A stretch of DNA of 64,000 bases from Sphingopyxis panaciterrae (GTDB taxonomy: Bacteria; Pseudomonadota; Alphaproteobacteria; Sphingomonadales; Sphingomonadaceae): the NCBI RefSeq assembly GCF_011762125.1, contig NZ_JAASQN010000001.1, forward strand, positions 558,001-622,000, in the 5' to 3' direction. Positions within the stretch are counted from its first letter, which is position 1, and each line of letters opens with the position of its first letter. A program made the translations under genes and the position numbers. The notes beneath the pieces are model-generated. The model searched no databases. It saw nothing but the letters and a program-made list of their open reading frames with translations, and had not been told where the DNA came from. Of the stretch, positions 24,999 through 34,088 are shown in pieces.

Positions 24999-25101
24999 GG
25001 GCCCCTGCGAAGGCAGGGGCCCATCTCCCATGCCATGAATATCCGCGCCCTTCGCTGAAGAACGGAACGGCGGGAGATGGACCCCTGCCTTCGCAGGGGT
25101 A
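24999..25101. repeat. Palindromic intergenic repeat (third family)
   Basis: Arms of about 30 bases at 24999-25029 and 25072-25101 are inverted copies, each built on CCCCTGCGAAGGCAGGGG and continuing into CATCTCCC. They flank a 42-base non-repeated centre. Located between the converging MarR and DUF4198 genes; the rest of 24955-25212 holds nothing I can call. It resembles REP-type repeats but is unrelated in sequence to the 6919/22571 family. Confidence 0.75.
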
Positions 25102-25212
25102 CAGGCTCGTCTGAAATCATCTCGTGCACGATGAAAGCGACGCACGTTGAATACGCGTGGCTCTACGATCCGAGGCGCGAGCTTTCATCGGCTTGACGGC
25201 AGACCGTTTGCC

Positions 25213-25860
25213 CTATTGCGCGACGTAGGTGAGGGTCGATACATGGACCGCGCTGGCGACCGCTTTGCCGGCCAGCGTGCGTTCGCCGGCAACCTCGTGG
25301 CTCGTCGACAGCAGGTAGCGCCCGTTGCCGCGTGCGGGCGCGGTGATCACGCCCTTGTCGTCGGCGACATAGGATTTCGACCAGCGATCGGGATCGATGA
25401 CGGTCAATTTCGCGCCGGGCAGCGGCTTGCCCTGCCAGAGCACCGCGAAGCTGTCGCCGCCCGCCGCCACCGGCACGATTTCCAGTTCGAGTGCGTGGCG
25501 CGTTTCGCTGCGGCCAGCACGGGCGTGATAGACGACGCCCTGCAGCTTGCCGTCTTCGCCGGCCCAGGGCTCGAACACATTGTCGTCGACCAGCCGGACG
25601 TCGCCCGCCGCGGACACCGCGGCTTCGATATGGTTCGCGCGGCGCACCAGCGGGGCGGGGCGGTCGCGGCTTTCGACGAACAAGGTCGGCGCCTTGAGCT
25701 TGGCAAATTCGGGATCACCGCTTTCGGGAACGACGTCGGCCGGTTCGCCCAGATAGATGCGCGCGGGCGCGTTGGCGTCGCGTTCGATCCACACCTCATG
25801 CGCCGTGGCGGGCGATACGAAAAAACTGAAGGCGAGAAGGGCGCTGAAAAGCTTTTTCAT
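25213..25860 (-). CDS. DUF4198-type periplasmic protein
   Basis: A 215-residue exported protein (signal MKKLFSALLAFSFFVSPATA, cleavage before HEVWIE). The mature N-terminus HEVWIERDANAPARIYLGEP and a beta-rich body ending in a carboxypeptidase-regulatory-like fold (GAKLTVIDPDRWSKSYVADD) fit DUF4198. Family members are often found beside TonB receptors for metals. ATG 25860 is chosen because the signal peptide begins there, although the frame is open 31 codons upstream. It is divergent from a siderophore-type TonB receptor, which supports a role in metal or haem acquisition. A mature His at position 1 could bind copper or another metal, but that is speculation. Confidence 0.8.
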   Translation of the reverse strand: MKKLFSALLAFSFFVSPATAHEVWIERDANAPARIYLGEPADVVPESGDPEFAKLKAPTLFVESRDRPAPLVRRANHIEAAVSAAGDVRLVDDNVFEPWAGEDGKLQGVVYHARAGRSETRHALELEIVPVAAGGDSFAVLWQGKPLPGAKLTVIDPDRWSKSYVADDKGVITAPARGNGRYLLSTSHEVAGERTLAGKAVASAVHVSTLTYVAQ

Positions 25861-25962
25861 GAGGTGTCCTTGTTCCGAAAAGGTCCGAAAATCGGGTGTG
25901 GCCGACGGCCGCGGTCGTGACACCGCCGCTGCGGTTCGGCGCCTGTGTGGCAATCTGCCGGG

Positions 25963-25982
25963 ATTATTGCAAACGATTATTA
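25963..25982. promoter_or_regulatory. Possible Fur-type box before the siderophore receptor
   Basis: ATTATTGCAAACGATTATT matches 11 of 19 positions of the classical Fur box (including TnATnTG...ATTAT at conserved places). It lies about 80 bases before the ferrisiderophore-type receptor and 100 bases before the divergent DUF4198 gene, the right place for iron repression of both. The match is weak and needs testing. Confidence 0.3.
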
Positions 25983-26062
25983 CTAGCTGAAGGCTTGCTA
26001 CTGCGACTTAACCACCTTAACGGCGGGCGCCAGTTGAGATTGATTCGCAAAAGGGGAATGTC

Positions 26063-28153
26063 ATGAAGTTCGTCCGGACCGCCGCGCTGAGCGGAGCTGC
26101 CGCCATCGTCCTGTCTGCCGGAATTGCGCATGCGGCCGAGGCAGCGGACGCCGGGTCGGCGGCGGCATCGACCGACACGATGGACGGCGAGCAGATCGTC
26201 GTCACGGGCTATGCCGGAACCAAGACCGACACGGCGCTCACCGAATTGCCGCAGCCGGTCAAGGTCATCACCGCCGAGCAATATGAGGCGCAGGGCGCGA
26301 TCAGCATCAGCGACACGGTGAAATATGCCGCCGGCGTCCTCGCCAACCCCTATGGCCGCGACACCCGCGTCGACGGCTTCAACGTGCGCGGTCTCGACGC
26401 GCTGCAGTTCCGCGACGGCATGCGCGACATTTTCTCCTATTATGCCTCGATCACGTCCGACCCGTATAATTTCTCGCGCGTCGAAATCGTGCGCGGCCCC
26501 GCCTCGGTGCTGTTCGGCCAGGGGTCGATCGGCGGCATCGTCAACCTTGTCAGCAAGACCCCCGACTTCACCACGCGCGGCGAATTGAGCCTTGTCTATG
26601 GCAGCGATGATCGCAAGGAAGTGCTGGGCGACGTCAATGTCGCGCTCGCCGGCAATCTCGCGGTCCGGTTCGTCGGCCGCGCGCGCGATGCCGACACCTA
26701 TGTCGATCATGTCCCCGACGACCGCGTCATGTTCGCGCCCTCGATCCGCTGGCAGCCGACCCCCGACACCGACGTCGTGCTGACCGGCCTGTATCAGGAG
26801 GATGATACCGGCTCGACCTCGCAATTCCTGCCGATCGTCGGCACTTTTCTTCCGAATCCGGCCAATCCGTCGGGTCAGCTCGACAAATATACCTTCGTCG
26901 GCAAGGCGGGGTGGGACCGCTATGCCGGCCGCTCGCTGCAGGGCGGCGCCGCGATCACGCATAATTTCTCCGACGCGATCAAGCTCAGCTTCAAGGCCCG
27001 CTACATCGACAGCGATCTGGAATATAACACCCACTATGCCGACAGCTATTCCAACCCGCAGGATCCTTTTTCGGTCTATGGCACCGACGGGCGCACCATC
27101 GGTCTGTTCGCGGGTGCCAACGATGCGCGGATGAATGTCTTTTCGACCGACAATAATCTCCAGTTCAATTTCAACACCGGCGCGAATATCGAGCATAAGC
27201 TGCTGGTCGGTATCGATTATAGCTGGAACAAGGTCGCCAAACGCGCTGCCGACCGTTTCAACATCGTCGACCTTTATGACATCGACTATGACGCGCTGCC
27301 GACCTTCGAAGCCACGGGTCCGTTCATCACCGACAGCCAGAAGCAGCTCGGTATCTACGTCCAGGACCAGATCCGCTTCTGGGACCGCGTCTCGGTCGTG
27401 CTGGGTGCGCGTCGCGACCGGGTCACCGGCTCGTCGGGGCAGAAGGACAACGCCACGACCTTCCGCGCCGGGATCATCGGCGAGATCGGTGCGGGCATCT
27501 CGCCTTTCGTCAGTTACACCGAAAGCTTCCTGCCGGTCGCGGGCCGGATCGAAAATGTCGACGGCAGCTTCGGCGATCCCTACCGCCCCCAGACCGGCAC
27601 CCAATATGAAGCTGGCATGAAGTGGCAGCCGGACGTCAACACGCTGGTCACCGCCACCGTCTTCAAGATCAAGGAACGCAACCGCATCCTCTATCTCGCG
27701 GCCGGCGGCACGGCCCAGTCGGGCGTGCTCAACACCAAGGGTTTCGAAATCGAGGCGAGCCACACGCTGCCCGGCAATTTCGAGCTGCTGGCCAACTATG
27801 GCTATTCGAAGCTGAAGTCGGAAAGCAACACCAGCCTCGACTATATGCCGCGCCACATCGCGTCGCTGTGGTCGACCAAGACCTTCGGCCTTCCCGAGGA
27901 AGCGCAGCTCCGTTTGGGCGCCGGCGTCGTCTATAGCGGCAAGAGCGTCTCGACGAGCGACATCTGGTCGATCGTCACGCCATCGCGCACCACGGTCGAC
28001 GCGCTGGCGGAAATCAACTGGAACAATTGGCGCTTCGCGGTGAACGCGACGAACCTCCTCAACAACAAATATTTCGCCTCGTGCCTTGCGCGCGGCGACT
28101 GCTTCATCGGGGCGCCGCGCAACGTGATGGGGACGGTCGGCTACCGCTTCTGA
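26063..28153 (+). CDS. TonB-dependent ferrisiderophore receptor (FhuA-like)
   Basis: A 696-residue receptor with a signal peptide (MKFVRTAALSGAAAIVLSAG, cleavage near AHA-A) and the TonB box EQIVVTGYAGTKTDTALTEL. The plug is typical of hydroxamate-siderophore receptors: DGFNVRGLDALQFRDGMRDI and VEIVRGPASVLFGQGSIGG. The barrel end is the diagnostic YFASCLARGDCFIGAPRNVM, including the paired cysteines, then GTVGYRF. This class brings ferrichrome-like Fe(III) chelates across the outer membrane. ATG 26063 follows AAGGGGA. A weak Fur-like site lies upstream. Unlike the other receptors in the window it is not in a catabolic cluster. Confidence 0.9.
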   Translation: MKFVRTAALSGAAAIVLSAGIAHAAEAADAGSAAASTDTMDGEQIVVTGYAGTKTDTALTELPQPVKVITAEQYEAQGAISISDTVKYAAGVLANPYGRDTRVDGFNVRGLDALQFRDGMRDIFSYYASITSDPYNFSRVEIVRGPASVLFGQGSIGGIVNLVSKTPDFTTRGELSLVYGSDDRKEVLGDVNVALAGNLAVRFVGRARDADTYVDHVPDDRVMFAPSIRWQPTPDTDVVLTGLYQEDDTGSTSQFLPIVGTFLPNPANPSGQLDKYTFVGKAGWDRYAGRSLQGGAAITHNFSDAIKLSFKARYIDSDLEYNTHYADSYSNPQDPFSVYGTDGRTIGLFAGANDARMNVFSTDNNLQFNFNTGANIEHKLLVGIDYSWNKVAKRAADRFNIVDLYDIDYDALPTFEATGPFITDSQKQLGIYVQDQIRFWDRVSVVLGARRDRVTGSSGQKDNATTFRAGIIGEIGAGISPFVSYTESFLPVAGRIENVDGSFGDPYRPQTGTQYEAGMKWQPDVNTLVTATVFKIKERNRILYLAAGGTAQSGVLNTKGFEIEASHTLPGNFELLANYGYSKLKSESNTSLDYMPRHIASLWSTKTFGLPEEAQLRLGAGVVYSGKSVSTSDIWSIVTPSRTTVDALAEINWNNWRFAVNATNLLNNKYFASCLARGDCFIGAPRNVMGTVGYRF

Positions 28154-28200
28154 CCGGCGGCGCGCCGGGGCGGAGAGAGCCCCCGGCGCGCCGGCCGGTC
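28152..28200. terminator. Bidirectional hairpin containing both stop codons
   Basis: GACCGGC/GGCGCGCCGGGG (28152-28170) pairs with CCCCGGCGCGCC/GGCCGGTC (28180-28200) around a nine-base loop, a very stable stem. The TGA of the siderophore receptor and the TCA (reverse stop) of rhaT form the two feet of the stem. There is no clear T-run, so it may act as a structural or Rho-assisted terminator, or protect 3' ends. Confidence 0.7.
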
Positions 28201-29257
28201 AGGCCTGGCTGTTGGCGTAACCGATCACCACCGTCGACAGCATCAGCACCGCGATGCCGAACCAGACGAGGGTGCGGGTGCGCTTGCCCGCGGGCGCCCA
28301 TTCCCGGAGCGCAAAGCCCCAGAGCGTCGAGAAGAGGATGATGCTCGCCATGTGCAAGGTCCAGCTCGAAAAGCCGAAGCGCCCCATCTGGCTTTCGCCC
28401 ATCGTGTAGAAGAAGAATTGGAAATACCAGAGCGTCCCGCCGAGCGCGGCGAGGCCGTAGTTGAGCGCGAGCGGCGGCCGTCCGGTCGCGCCGGGCGCCG
28501 CCGCGCCGACGAACTGCCGCGCGCTGCGGTTGCGCGCGATCAACAGGCCGCACCAGATGAGGTTGGTGGTGAGGCCGCCGAGCAGCACGACGCACAGCAC
28601 CGGCAGCCCCTGCCACAGCGGCGCGGTTCCCGCCTTCAGCGTCAGGTCGCGGATCGGCTGGCCGGCGTCGAGGCCCCAGGCGAAACAGCCCGACATGATG
28701 CCCGAGAAGACGGCGATCGCCAGCCCCTTGCGCAGGTTGAATTCGGAGCCGGCGGGTGTGGTGCCGCCGCTCATCTCGCGCTCCTTGCGGCGCCCCGCCT
28801 GCGCGACGAGGAGGATGCCGGCGAGGGTGATCGCGATGCCGAGAAAGATGATCTGCCCGCTGGCGGTCGCCGCGAGGTCACCCAATGTGCCGCGAAAGAT
28901 CGGCGGCCCCATCGTCCCGATCACCGTGGTCAGCCCGAGCGCGACCGCCATGCCGAGCGACAGGCCGAGGTAACGCATGGTGAGCCCGAAGGTCAGTCCG
29001 CCAAGCCCCCACATCGCGCCCCAGAACCAGCACCAGAACCAGATATTGCCGGGGGTCGCCGAAAGGACGCCGATCAGGTCGTGGGTCTGGATCGATGCGA
29101 GCAGCCAGGGGGCGATCAGCCACGAGAAGATGCCGCCGGTGATCCAGAAAATCTCCCACGACCAGCCGCGAATCCGCTTGTACGGGACATAGAAGCTCGC
29201 CGACGACAGCCCGCCCAGCCAGTGAAAGAACACGCCAAGCAGCGGGTTCGCGTCCAT
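28199..29257 (-). CDS. rhaT: L-rhamnose:H+ symporter RhaT
   Basis: A 352-residue, ten-helix inner-membrane protein of the drug/metabolite transporter superfamily. The opening LLGVFFHWLGGLSSASFYVP, then GWSWEIFWITGGIFSWLIAP and GAMWGLGGLTFGLTMRYLGL, is highly characteristic of RhaT. It takes up L-rhamnose by proton symport. The start ATG has GAGGGGAGAG upstream. It is the third gene of a minus-strand operon: rhamnulokinase, L-lactate dehydrogenase, RhaT, with only 21 bases before it. It supplies free rhamnose released by the GH78 rhamnosidase encoded 10 kb away. Confidence 0.92.
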   Translation of the reverse strand: MDANPLLGVFFHWLGGLSSASFYVPYKRIRGWSWEIFWITGGIFSWLIAPWLLASIQTHDLIGVLSATPGNIWFWCWFWGAMWGLGGLTFGLTMRYLGLSLGMAVALGLTTVIGTMGPPIFRGTLGDLAATASGQIIFLGIAITLAGILLVAQAGRRKEREMSGGTTPAGSEFNLRKGLAIAVFSGIMSGCFAWGLDAGQPIRDLTLKAGTAPLWQGLPVLCVVLLGGLTTNLIWCGLLIARNRSARQFVGAAAPGATGRPPLALNYGLAALGGTLWYFQFFFYTMGESQMGRFGFSSWTLHMASIILFSTLWGFALREWAPAGKRTRTLVWFGIAVLMLSTVVIGYANSQA

Positions 29258-29278
29258 ATTTCTCTCCCCTCGTTCGGA

Positions 29279-30421
29279 TCAGGCGGCCAGCGTTTCCTGG
29301 CCGATTTGGTTGACTGCGGTCACGCCGGTCAGCGCCATCGCGACGCGCATTTCGGCTTCGATCAGTTCAAGCACATGACGCACCCCGCGTTCGCCATCCG
29401 CAGCCAGCGCGAACGCCCAGGCGCGGCCGAGCATGACGCCTTTCGCCCCGAGCGCGAGCATGCGGACGACGTCGAGCCCCGACCGTACGCCGCCGTCGGC
29501 CAGAACGGTGAGCCGGTCGCCGACCGCATCGGCGATCGCGGGCAGCGCGCGCGCCACCGACGGCACGCCGTCGAGCTGGCGTCCGCCATGGTTCGACACG
29601 ATGATCCCGTCGGCCCCCGCCGCCGCCGCGTGCCGCGCATCCTCGGCGTCCAATATGCCCTTGATGACGATCGGCCCCTGCCAGTGTGCGCGCACGAAAT
29701 CGAGATCGGCCCAGGTCACGCTGGCGTCGAAATTATCCTTCATCCAGCCGAGGAAATCCTCGAGCCCCGATTTGGGCCCCAGCAGCGGCGCGACATTGCC
29801 GAGCTGGTGCGGGCGGCCATGGATGCCGACGTCCCACGCCCAGCCGGGACGCCGCATCGCCTGGCCGACCCGGCGCAATTGCCCGGCGAGGCCCGGCGCG
29901 CCCGACAGTCCCGAGCGGACGTCGCGATAGCGCGCGCCGGGCAACGGCATGTCGACGGTGAAGACGAGCACGGGGCAAGCGGCGGCGCTTGCTTCTTCGA
30001 GCAGCGCGCGCAGAAAGCCGCGGTCGCGCACCATATAGAGCTGAAACCAGAAGGGGGTGGGGCATCCCTGCGCAACTTCGGAAAGCGAGCAGGCCGAAAC
30101 GGTGGAGAGGGTGAAGGGCACGTCCTTCGCCGCCGCGGCGCGCGCCGCCTGCACCTCGCCGCGCCGCGCCGCCATGCCGGCCAGCCCGATCGGACCGAGG
30201 GCGACGGGCATCGACAGCGACTGGCCGAACAGCGTCGTCGACAGGTCGATCGCCGACACGTCGTTCAGCACCCGCTGGCGCAGTGCGATATGCTGCAGAT
30301 CGTCGATATTGGCGCGCAGCGTCCGTTCGGCGTAGGAGCCGCCGTCGAAATATTCGAAGAGGAAGTGGGGAAGGCGGCGGCGGGCGGCTTCGCGATAATC
30401 GCCGATCGATGCGGCCCTCAT
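29279..30421 (-). CDS. lldD: FMN-dependent L-lactate dehydrogenase (LldD-like)
   Basis: A 380-residue alpha-hydroxy acid oxidase-family enzyme. Visible motifs are [20 protein letters not shown] at the start, [43 protein letters not shown] (catalytic His and FMN-binding segment) and [15 protein letters not shown]. It oxidises L-lactate to pyruvate with FMN, passing electrons to the respiratory chain at the membrane. The ATG at 30421 overlaps the rhaB stop (ATGA), fixing the start against a longer open frame. Its presence here makes sense because the fused aldolase/dehydrogenase turns rhamnulose-1-phosphate into DHAP and L-lactate. Confidence 0.88.
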   Translation of the reverse strand: MRAASIGDYREAARRRLPHFLFEYFDGGSYAERTLRANIDDLQHIALRQRVLNDVSAIDLSTTLFGQSLSMPVALGPIGLAGMAARRGEVQAARAAAAKDVPFTLSTVSACSLSEVAQGCPTPFWFQLYMVRDRGFLRALLEEASAAACPVLVFTVDMPLPGARYRDVRSGLSGAPGLAGQLRRVGQAMRRPGWAWDVGIHGRPHQLGNVAPLLGPKSGLEDFLGWMKDNFDASVTWADLDFVRAHWQGPIVIKGILDAEDARHAAAAGADGIIVSNHGGRQLDGVPSVARALPAIADAVGDRLTVLADGGVRSGLDVVRMLALGAKGVMLGRAWAFALAADGERGVRHVLELIEAEMRVAMALTGVTAVNQIGQETLAA

Positions 30422-31836
30422 GCGGCGTCTTCCATCTGCTGGGTTTCCTGCCGCCACCGGTCGCGATAGGGCGCGAGGTCGGCGCCCAGCGGCTCGACCA
30501 GTTCCAGTGCCTCGGCGGGCGGCAGCGCCGCGTCGAGCAGGCGCAGCGCGCCATAGGACACATCATTATGCGCCTTGCCGATATAGATGCGGAGGTCGGG
30601 GCGTAGCGCCGCGAGCGCGCGTACAAACACCTGCCCCTCGGCAAAGCGGCCTTCGATGAGCAATCTTTCCTGCGTGCCGACGAGTTCCAGCGACGCATCG
30701 GCGACGAGCGCGGCATAAAGCGACACCGCGGCGCGGCGCTGGACCGGGTCGGCGGGTTCGGCGGTCCATCGCCCGCGCGCTTTGGGAAACGGTCCGAACC
30801 CCGGGGCAAAGCTCGGCAGCGCCATCGCGCCGCTGGCAAGCACCTTGGGGAGCGCGGCGAGCAGGGCGGGCTGGTCGGGACCGATCGCGATCCGCCGCGT
30901 GTCGAGCCCGATCAGCGTCTCGATCTCGCGCCCGCCCATGAAGCGCGCCGACGGGATCGGCTTGCCCCAGGCGTCGACGTTGATCAGGCAGTCGCGCGCT
31001 TCGTCGAGGCGGCTGCGGTCCAGCGACGCCGCATCGCGGGGCGAGCGCATCGCGACGAACCAGGTGCCCGTCGACAGTATGGTCGATTCCTGCCCGGCGA
31101 TTTCGGCGAAGCCGCGCGCCGCAAGCAAAGCCGCGTTCGAATCGTGGAGGCCGCAATGCACTTCGGTATCGGCGGGCAGGCCGGTGCGCGCCGCCCAGGC
31201 CGGGGTCAGCGTCCCGAGGACCTCGCCCGCCCGGCGCAGCGGCGCCAGCCGCTTCGCCCAGCCGCGCCGCTCGGCCAGCCGCGATGGCGTTCCGGCGACC
31301 GGATGCCAGAGGTCGGTATGGCAGCCGAGGCTCGTCACTTCCGACGCCGCGACGCCGCAGAGCCGCCAGCTCCAATATTGCGCCCACGGCAAGATCTGCG
31401 TGCCCTGCGCAAGGCTGGGATCGAGCGCTTCGAGCCGGAAAAGCTGTGCGCCGAGGTTGAGTCCATCGGGAAGGCAGGGTGAGCCGGTTTCGGCGAAATC
31501 GTCGCGCAGGCTCTCGTAAGCGGCCCGCAGTTCGGGCGGCAGCGCGTCTTCATAGTCGAGCGGCGGGCAGGCGAGCCGGTCGCCGCGGATGATCGCCGCT
31601 GCCGCGCCATGGCCGACCGGGACGATCGCGCCGACATCGGCGCGCCGCGCGAAGTCGCGCAGCGTTTCGCCGACCCACGCCTCGATACCCGCCGCGTCGA
31701 GCGCGGCATAGGTCCCCGCCGCAACGCGGAGATTGGCGCGGGTGCAGCGTTCGATCAGTGCCCCGCCGGGCGACCAAAGGCTGAGTTTCGCCAAGCTTTT
31801 CCCGACATCGAGAATGATGGTGGCGCGACCTTTCAT
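30418..31836 (-). CDS. rhaB: Rhamnulokinase (FGGY family)
   Basis: A 472-residue FGGY carbohydrate kinase that phosphorylates L-rhamnulose at C1 with ATP. The N-terminal phosphate-binding loop is [28 protein letters not shown] and [14 protein letters not shown] are in the substrate domain. The catalytic Asp is in [13 protein letters not shown], and the C-terminal ATPase half has [17 protein letters not shown] 31836 has AAGGGAGA upstream. First gene of the leftward operon, divergent from the aldolase gene across a 115-base promoter region with repeated candidate operator half-sites. Confidence 0.85.
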   Translation of the reverse strand: MKGRATIILDVGKSLAKLSLWSPGGALIERCTRANLRVAAGTYAALDAAGIEAWVGETLRDFARRADVGAIVPVGHGAAAAIIRGDRLACPPLDYEDALPPELRAAYESLRDDFAETGSPCLPDGLNLGAQLFRLEALDPSLAQGTQILPWAQYWSWRLCGVAASEVTSLGCHTDLWHPVAGTPSRLAERRGWAKRLAPLRRAGEVLGTLTPAWAARTGLPADTEVHCGLHDSNAALLAARGFAEIAGQESTILSTGTWFVAMRSPRDAASLDRSRLDEARDCLINVDAWGKPIPSARFMGGREIETLIGLDTRRIAIGPDQPALLAALPKVLASGAMALPSFAPGFGPFPKARGRWTAEPADPVQRRAAVSLYAALVADASLELVGTQERLLIEGRFAEGQVFVRALAALRPDLRIYIGKAHNDVSYGALRLLDAALPPAEALELVEPLGADLAPYRDRWRQETQQMEDAA

Positions 31837-31860
31837 CCGTCTCCCTTTTGCTTCTTTGCG

Positions 31861-31917
31861 ACTGAATTTGATTGAACTTTATCGAAACTGATTGCAACAT
31901 GCCAGTGAATTCGATAC
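31861..31917. promoter_or_regulatory. Divergent rhamnose promoter with repeated DeoR-type half-sites
   Basis: Two copies of TGAATTyGAT lie at 31863-31872 and 31906-31915. GATTGAAC (31870-31877) and GATTGCAAC (31890-31898) repeat at a 20-base step, two helical turns apart, on the same face. The same words recur before the DeoR gene (GATTGCAAC at 35404-35412) and before the rhamnoside TonB receptor (GTGAATTTGATCG at 36298-36310). Tandem direct half-sites of this kind fit DeoR/GlpR-type regulators, so this is the likely RhaR operator for both directions. Confidence 0.5.
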
Positions 31918-31951
31918 AGGCCGTCAAACACCGAAACAACGAGTTTCCTAC

Positions 31952-34066
31952 ATGCCCGATCTTCTGGACGTTACGCCCTCATCCGATGCCGCCGCGCTGC
32001 GTTTCGCGGTTCCGCCGAATCGCTGGTCGGACGATGTGGCGGCGGGGAAGGCGCCCGAAGACCTGCTGCTCTATCGCTCGAACCTGCTCGGTTCGGACCT
32101 GACCGTGACCAATTTCGGCGGCGGCAATACCTCGGCGAAAATCGACGGGCGCGATCCGCTCACCGGCGAAACCGTGCCCGTGCTGTGGGTGAAGGGGTCG
32201 GGCGGCGACATCGGATCGATGAAGCTCGACGGCTTTTCGACGCTGTATCAGGGCAAGCTGCTCGGCCTCGAAAAACTCTATCGCGGCCTTGCGCATGAGG
32301 ATGAGATGGTCGGCTATCTGCCGCATTGCACCTTTGCGCTCAACCCGCGCGCCGCGTCGATCGACACGCCGCTCCACGCCTATCTGCCCTTCGCGCATGT
32401 CGACCATGTCCACCCCGACGCGATCATCGCGCTTGCGGCATCGAGCGAGGGGGAGGCCGCGACGCAGGCGATCTGGGGCGGCGCGATCGGCTGGCTGCCC
32501 TGGCAACGCCCGGGGTTCGACCTGGGGCTGCGGCTGCGCGATCATGTCGCCGCCCACCCGGGGCTGCGCGGCGTGATGCTCGCCGGGCACGGCATCATCT
32601 GCTGGGGCGACAGCGCCAGGGCCTGTTACGACAACAGTATCGCGCTGATCGCCGATGCCGCCGATTATCTGAACGACAAGCTTGCGAGCGGCCCGGCCTT
32701 TGGCGGGCAGGCGGTCGCGGCGCGCCCTGCCGCCGATCGCGCCGCCGCCGCCGCGGCGTTGATGCCGGCGCTGCGCGGTCTGATGGGCGGGCGGCGCGTC
32801 GGCCATTTCGCCGACGATGCCGAAACGCTCGAATTCACCGGCAGCCGCGATTTCGCCAAGCTCGCCGCGATCGGCACCTCGTGCCCCGACCATTTCCTGC
32901 GCACCAAGATCGCGCCGCTGGTGCTCGATCCCGCGCGGATCGGCGACGCCGCCTATCTCGGCGAGCGGATCGAGGCTTATCGCGCCGATTATGCGGCCTA
33001 TTATCAGCGCTGCGCGCGGCCCCATTCGCCTGCGATGCGCGACCCCAACCCGGTCGTCGTGCTCGTTCCCGGCATCGGCCGCATGACTTTCGCGGGTGAC
33101 AAGACGACGGCGCGGCTCGCGGGCGAATTCTACGCCAATGCGATCAATGTCATGCGCGGGGCCGAGGCGATCGGCGCTTATGTCGGGCTCGACGAGCAGG
33201 AATCGTTCGATATCGAATATTGGCTGCTGGAGGAAGCGAAGCTCCAGCGCATGCCCAAACCCAAGCCGCTCGCGGGGCGCATCGCGCTCGTCACCGGCGG
33301 CGCGGGCGGGATCGGCGCGGCGACCGCCGAGCGCCTTGCCGCCGACGATGCGTGCGTGCTGCTCGTCGACCGCGACGCCGATGCGCTGAGCAAGGCGGCG
33401 CAGGAACTCGAAGGCCGGTTCGGCCGCGACCGCGTCCGGTCGGCGATGTGCGACGTCACCGACGAGGCACAGGTCGCTGCGGCCTTTGCAACCTGCGCGC
33501 GCGAATTTGGCGGGCTCGACATCCTCGTTGCCAATGCCGGCATCGCCTCGTCGGCGCCGATCGAGGAGACGACGCTCGACCTGTGGCAGCGCAATTATGA
33601 CGTGCTCGCGCAAGGCTATTTCCTGACCGCGCGCGCGGCTTTTCCGCTGATGAAGGCGCAAGAGGGCGGTTCGATCGTCTTCATCGGGTCGAAGAATGGC
33701 ATCGCCGCCGCGACCAATGCCTCCGCCTATGCGTCGGCGAAGGCGGCGGCGCTGCACCTCGCGCGCTGCCTCGCGCTCGAAGGGGCGCCGTTCGGCATCC
33801 GCGTCAACACGGTCAACCCCGACGCGGTGATCAAGGGGTCGCGCATCTGGGACGGCGACTGGCGCCGCGAGCGAGCGGGCGCGCATGGTATCGATGCGGG
33901 CAGCGAGCTTGAAGAACATTATCGCCAGCGTTCGATGCTCAAGCGCGACGTGCTGCCCGAGGATGTCGCCGAGGCGGTCTATTTCCTCAGCTGCGATATG
34001 TCGGCAAAGTCGACCGGCAACATGATCAACGTCGACGCGGGCAACGCGCAGGCGTTCACGCGCTAA
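31952..34066 (+). CDS. Bifunctional rhamnulose-1-phosphate aldolase / L-lactaldehyde dehydrogenase (aldolase-SDR fusion)
   Basis: A 704-residue fusion. The N-terminal 430 residues are a class-II aldolase domain with TNFGGGNTSAKIDG, the Zn-ligand segment FAHVDHVHPDAIIALA and HGIICWGDS. It splits L-rhamnulose-1-phosphate into DHAP and L-lactaldehyde. The C-terminal 270 residues are an SDR with ALVTGGAGGIGAATAERLAA, the catalytic YASAK motif (NASAYASAKAAALHLARCLA) and a C-terminal NMINVDAGNAQAFTR; it oxidises the lactaldehyde to L-lactate with NAD+. The ATG at 31952 (MPDLLDV) is taken because the upstream in-frame residues are unlike the family. Isomerase follows 22 bases later. Confidence 0.9.
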   Translation: MPDLLDVTPSSDAAALRFAVPPNRWSDDVAAGKAPEDLLLYRSNLLGSDLTVTNFGGGNTSAKIDGRDPLTGETVPVLWVKGSGGDIGSMKLDGFSTLYQGKLLGLEKLYRGLAHEDEMVGYLPHCTFALNPRAASIDTPLHAYLPFAHVDHVHPDAIIALAASSEGEAATQAIWGGAIGWLPWQRPGFDLGLRLRDHVAAHPGLRGVMLAGHGIICWGDSARACYDNSIALIADAADYLNDKLASGPAFGGQAVAARPAADRAAAAAALMPALRGLMGGRRVGHFADDAETLEFTGSRDFAKLAAIGTSCPDHFLRTKIAPLVLDPARIGDAAYLGERIEAYRADYAAYYQRCARPHSPAMRDPNPVVVLVPGIGRMTFAGDKTTARLAGEFYANAINVMRGAEAIGAYVGLDEQESFDIEYWLLEEAKLQRMPKPKPLAGRIALVTGGAGGIGAATAERLAADDACVLLVDRDADALSKAAQELEGRFGRDRVRSAMCDVTDEAQVAAAFATCAREFGGLDILVANAGIASSAPIEETTLDLWQRNYDVLAQGYFLTARAAFPLMKAQEGGSIVFIGSKNGIAAATNASAYASAKAAALHLARCLALEGAPFGIRVNTVNPDAVIKGSRIWDGDWRRERAGAHGIDAGSELEEHYRQRSMLKRDVLPEDVAEAVYFLSCDMSAKSTGNMINVDAGNAQAFTR

Positions 34067-34088
34067 GATACGGAATCAGGAGAGAGTT

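Noticed and set aside
28352-30469. A 705-codon plus-strand frame opposite rhaT and the lactate dehydrogenase
   Set aside because: It spans two well-supported genes and their junction and has no motifs of its own.
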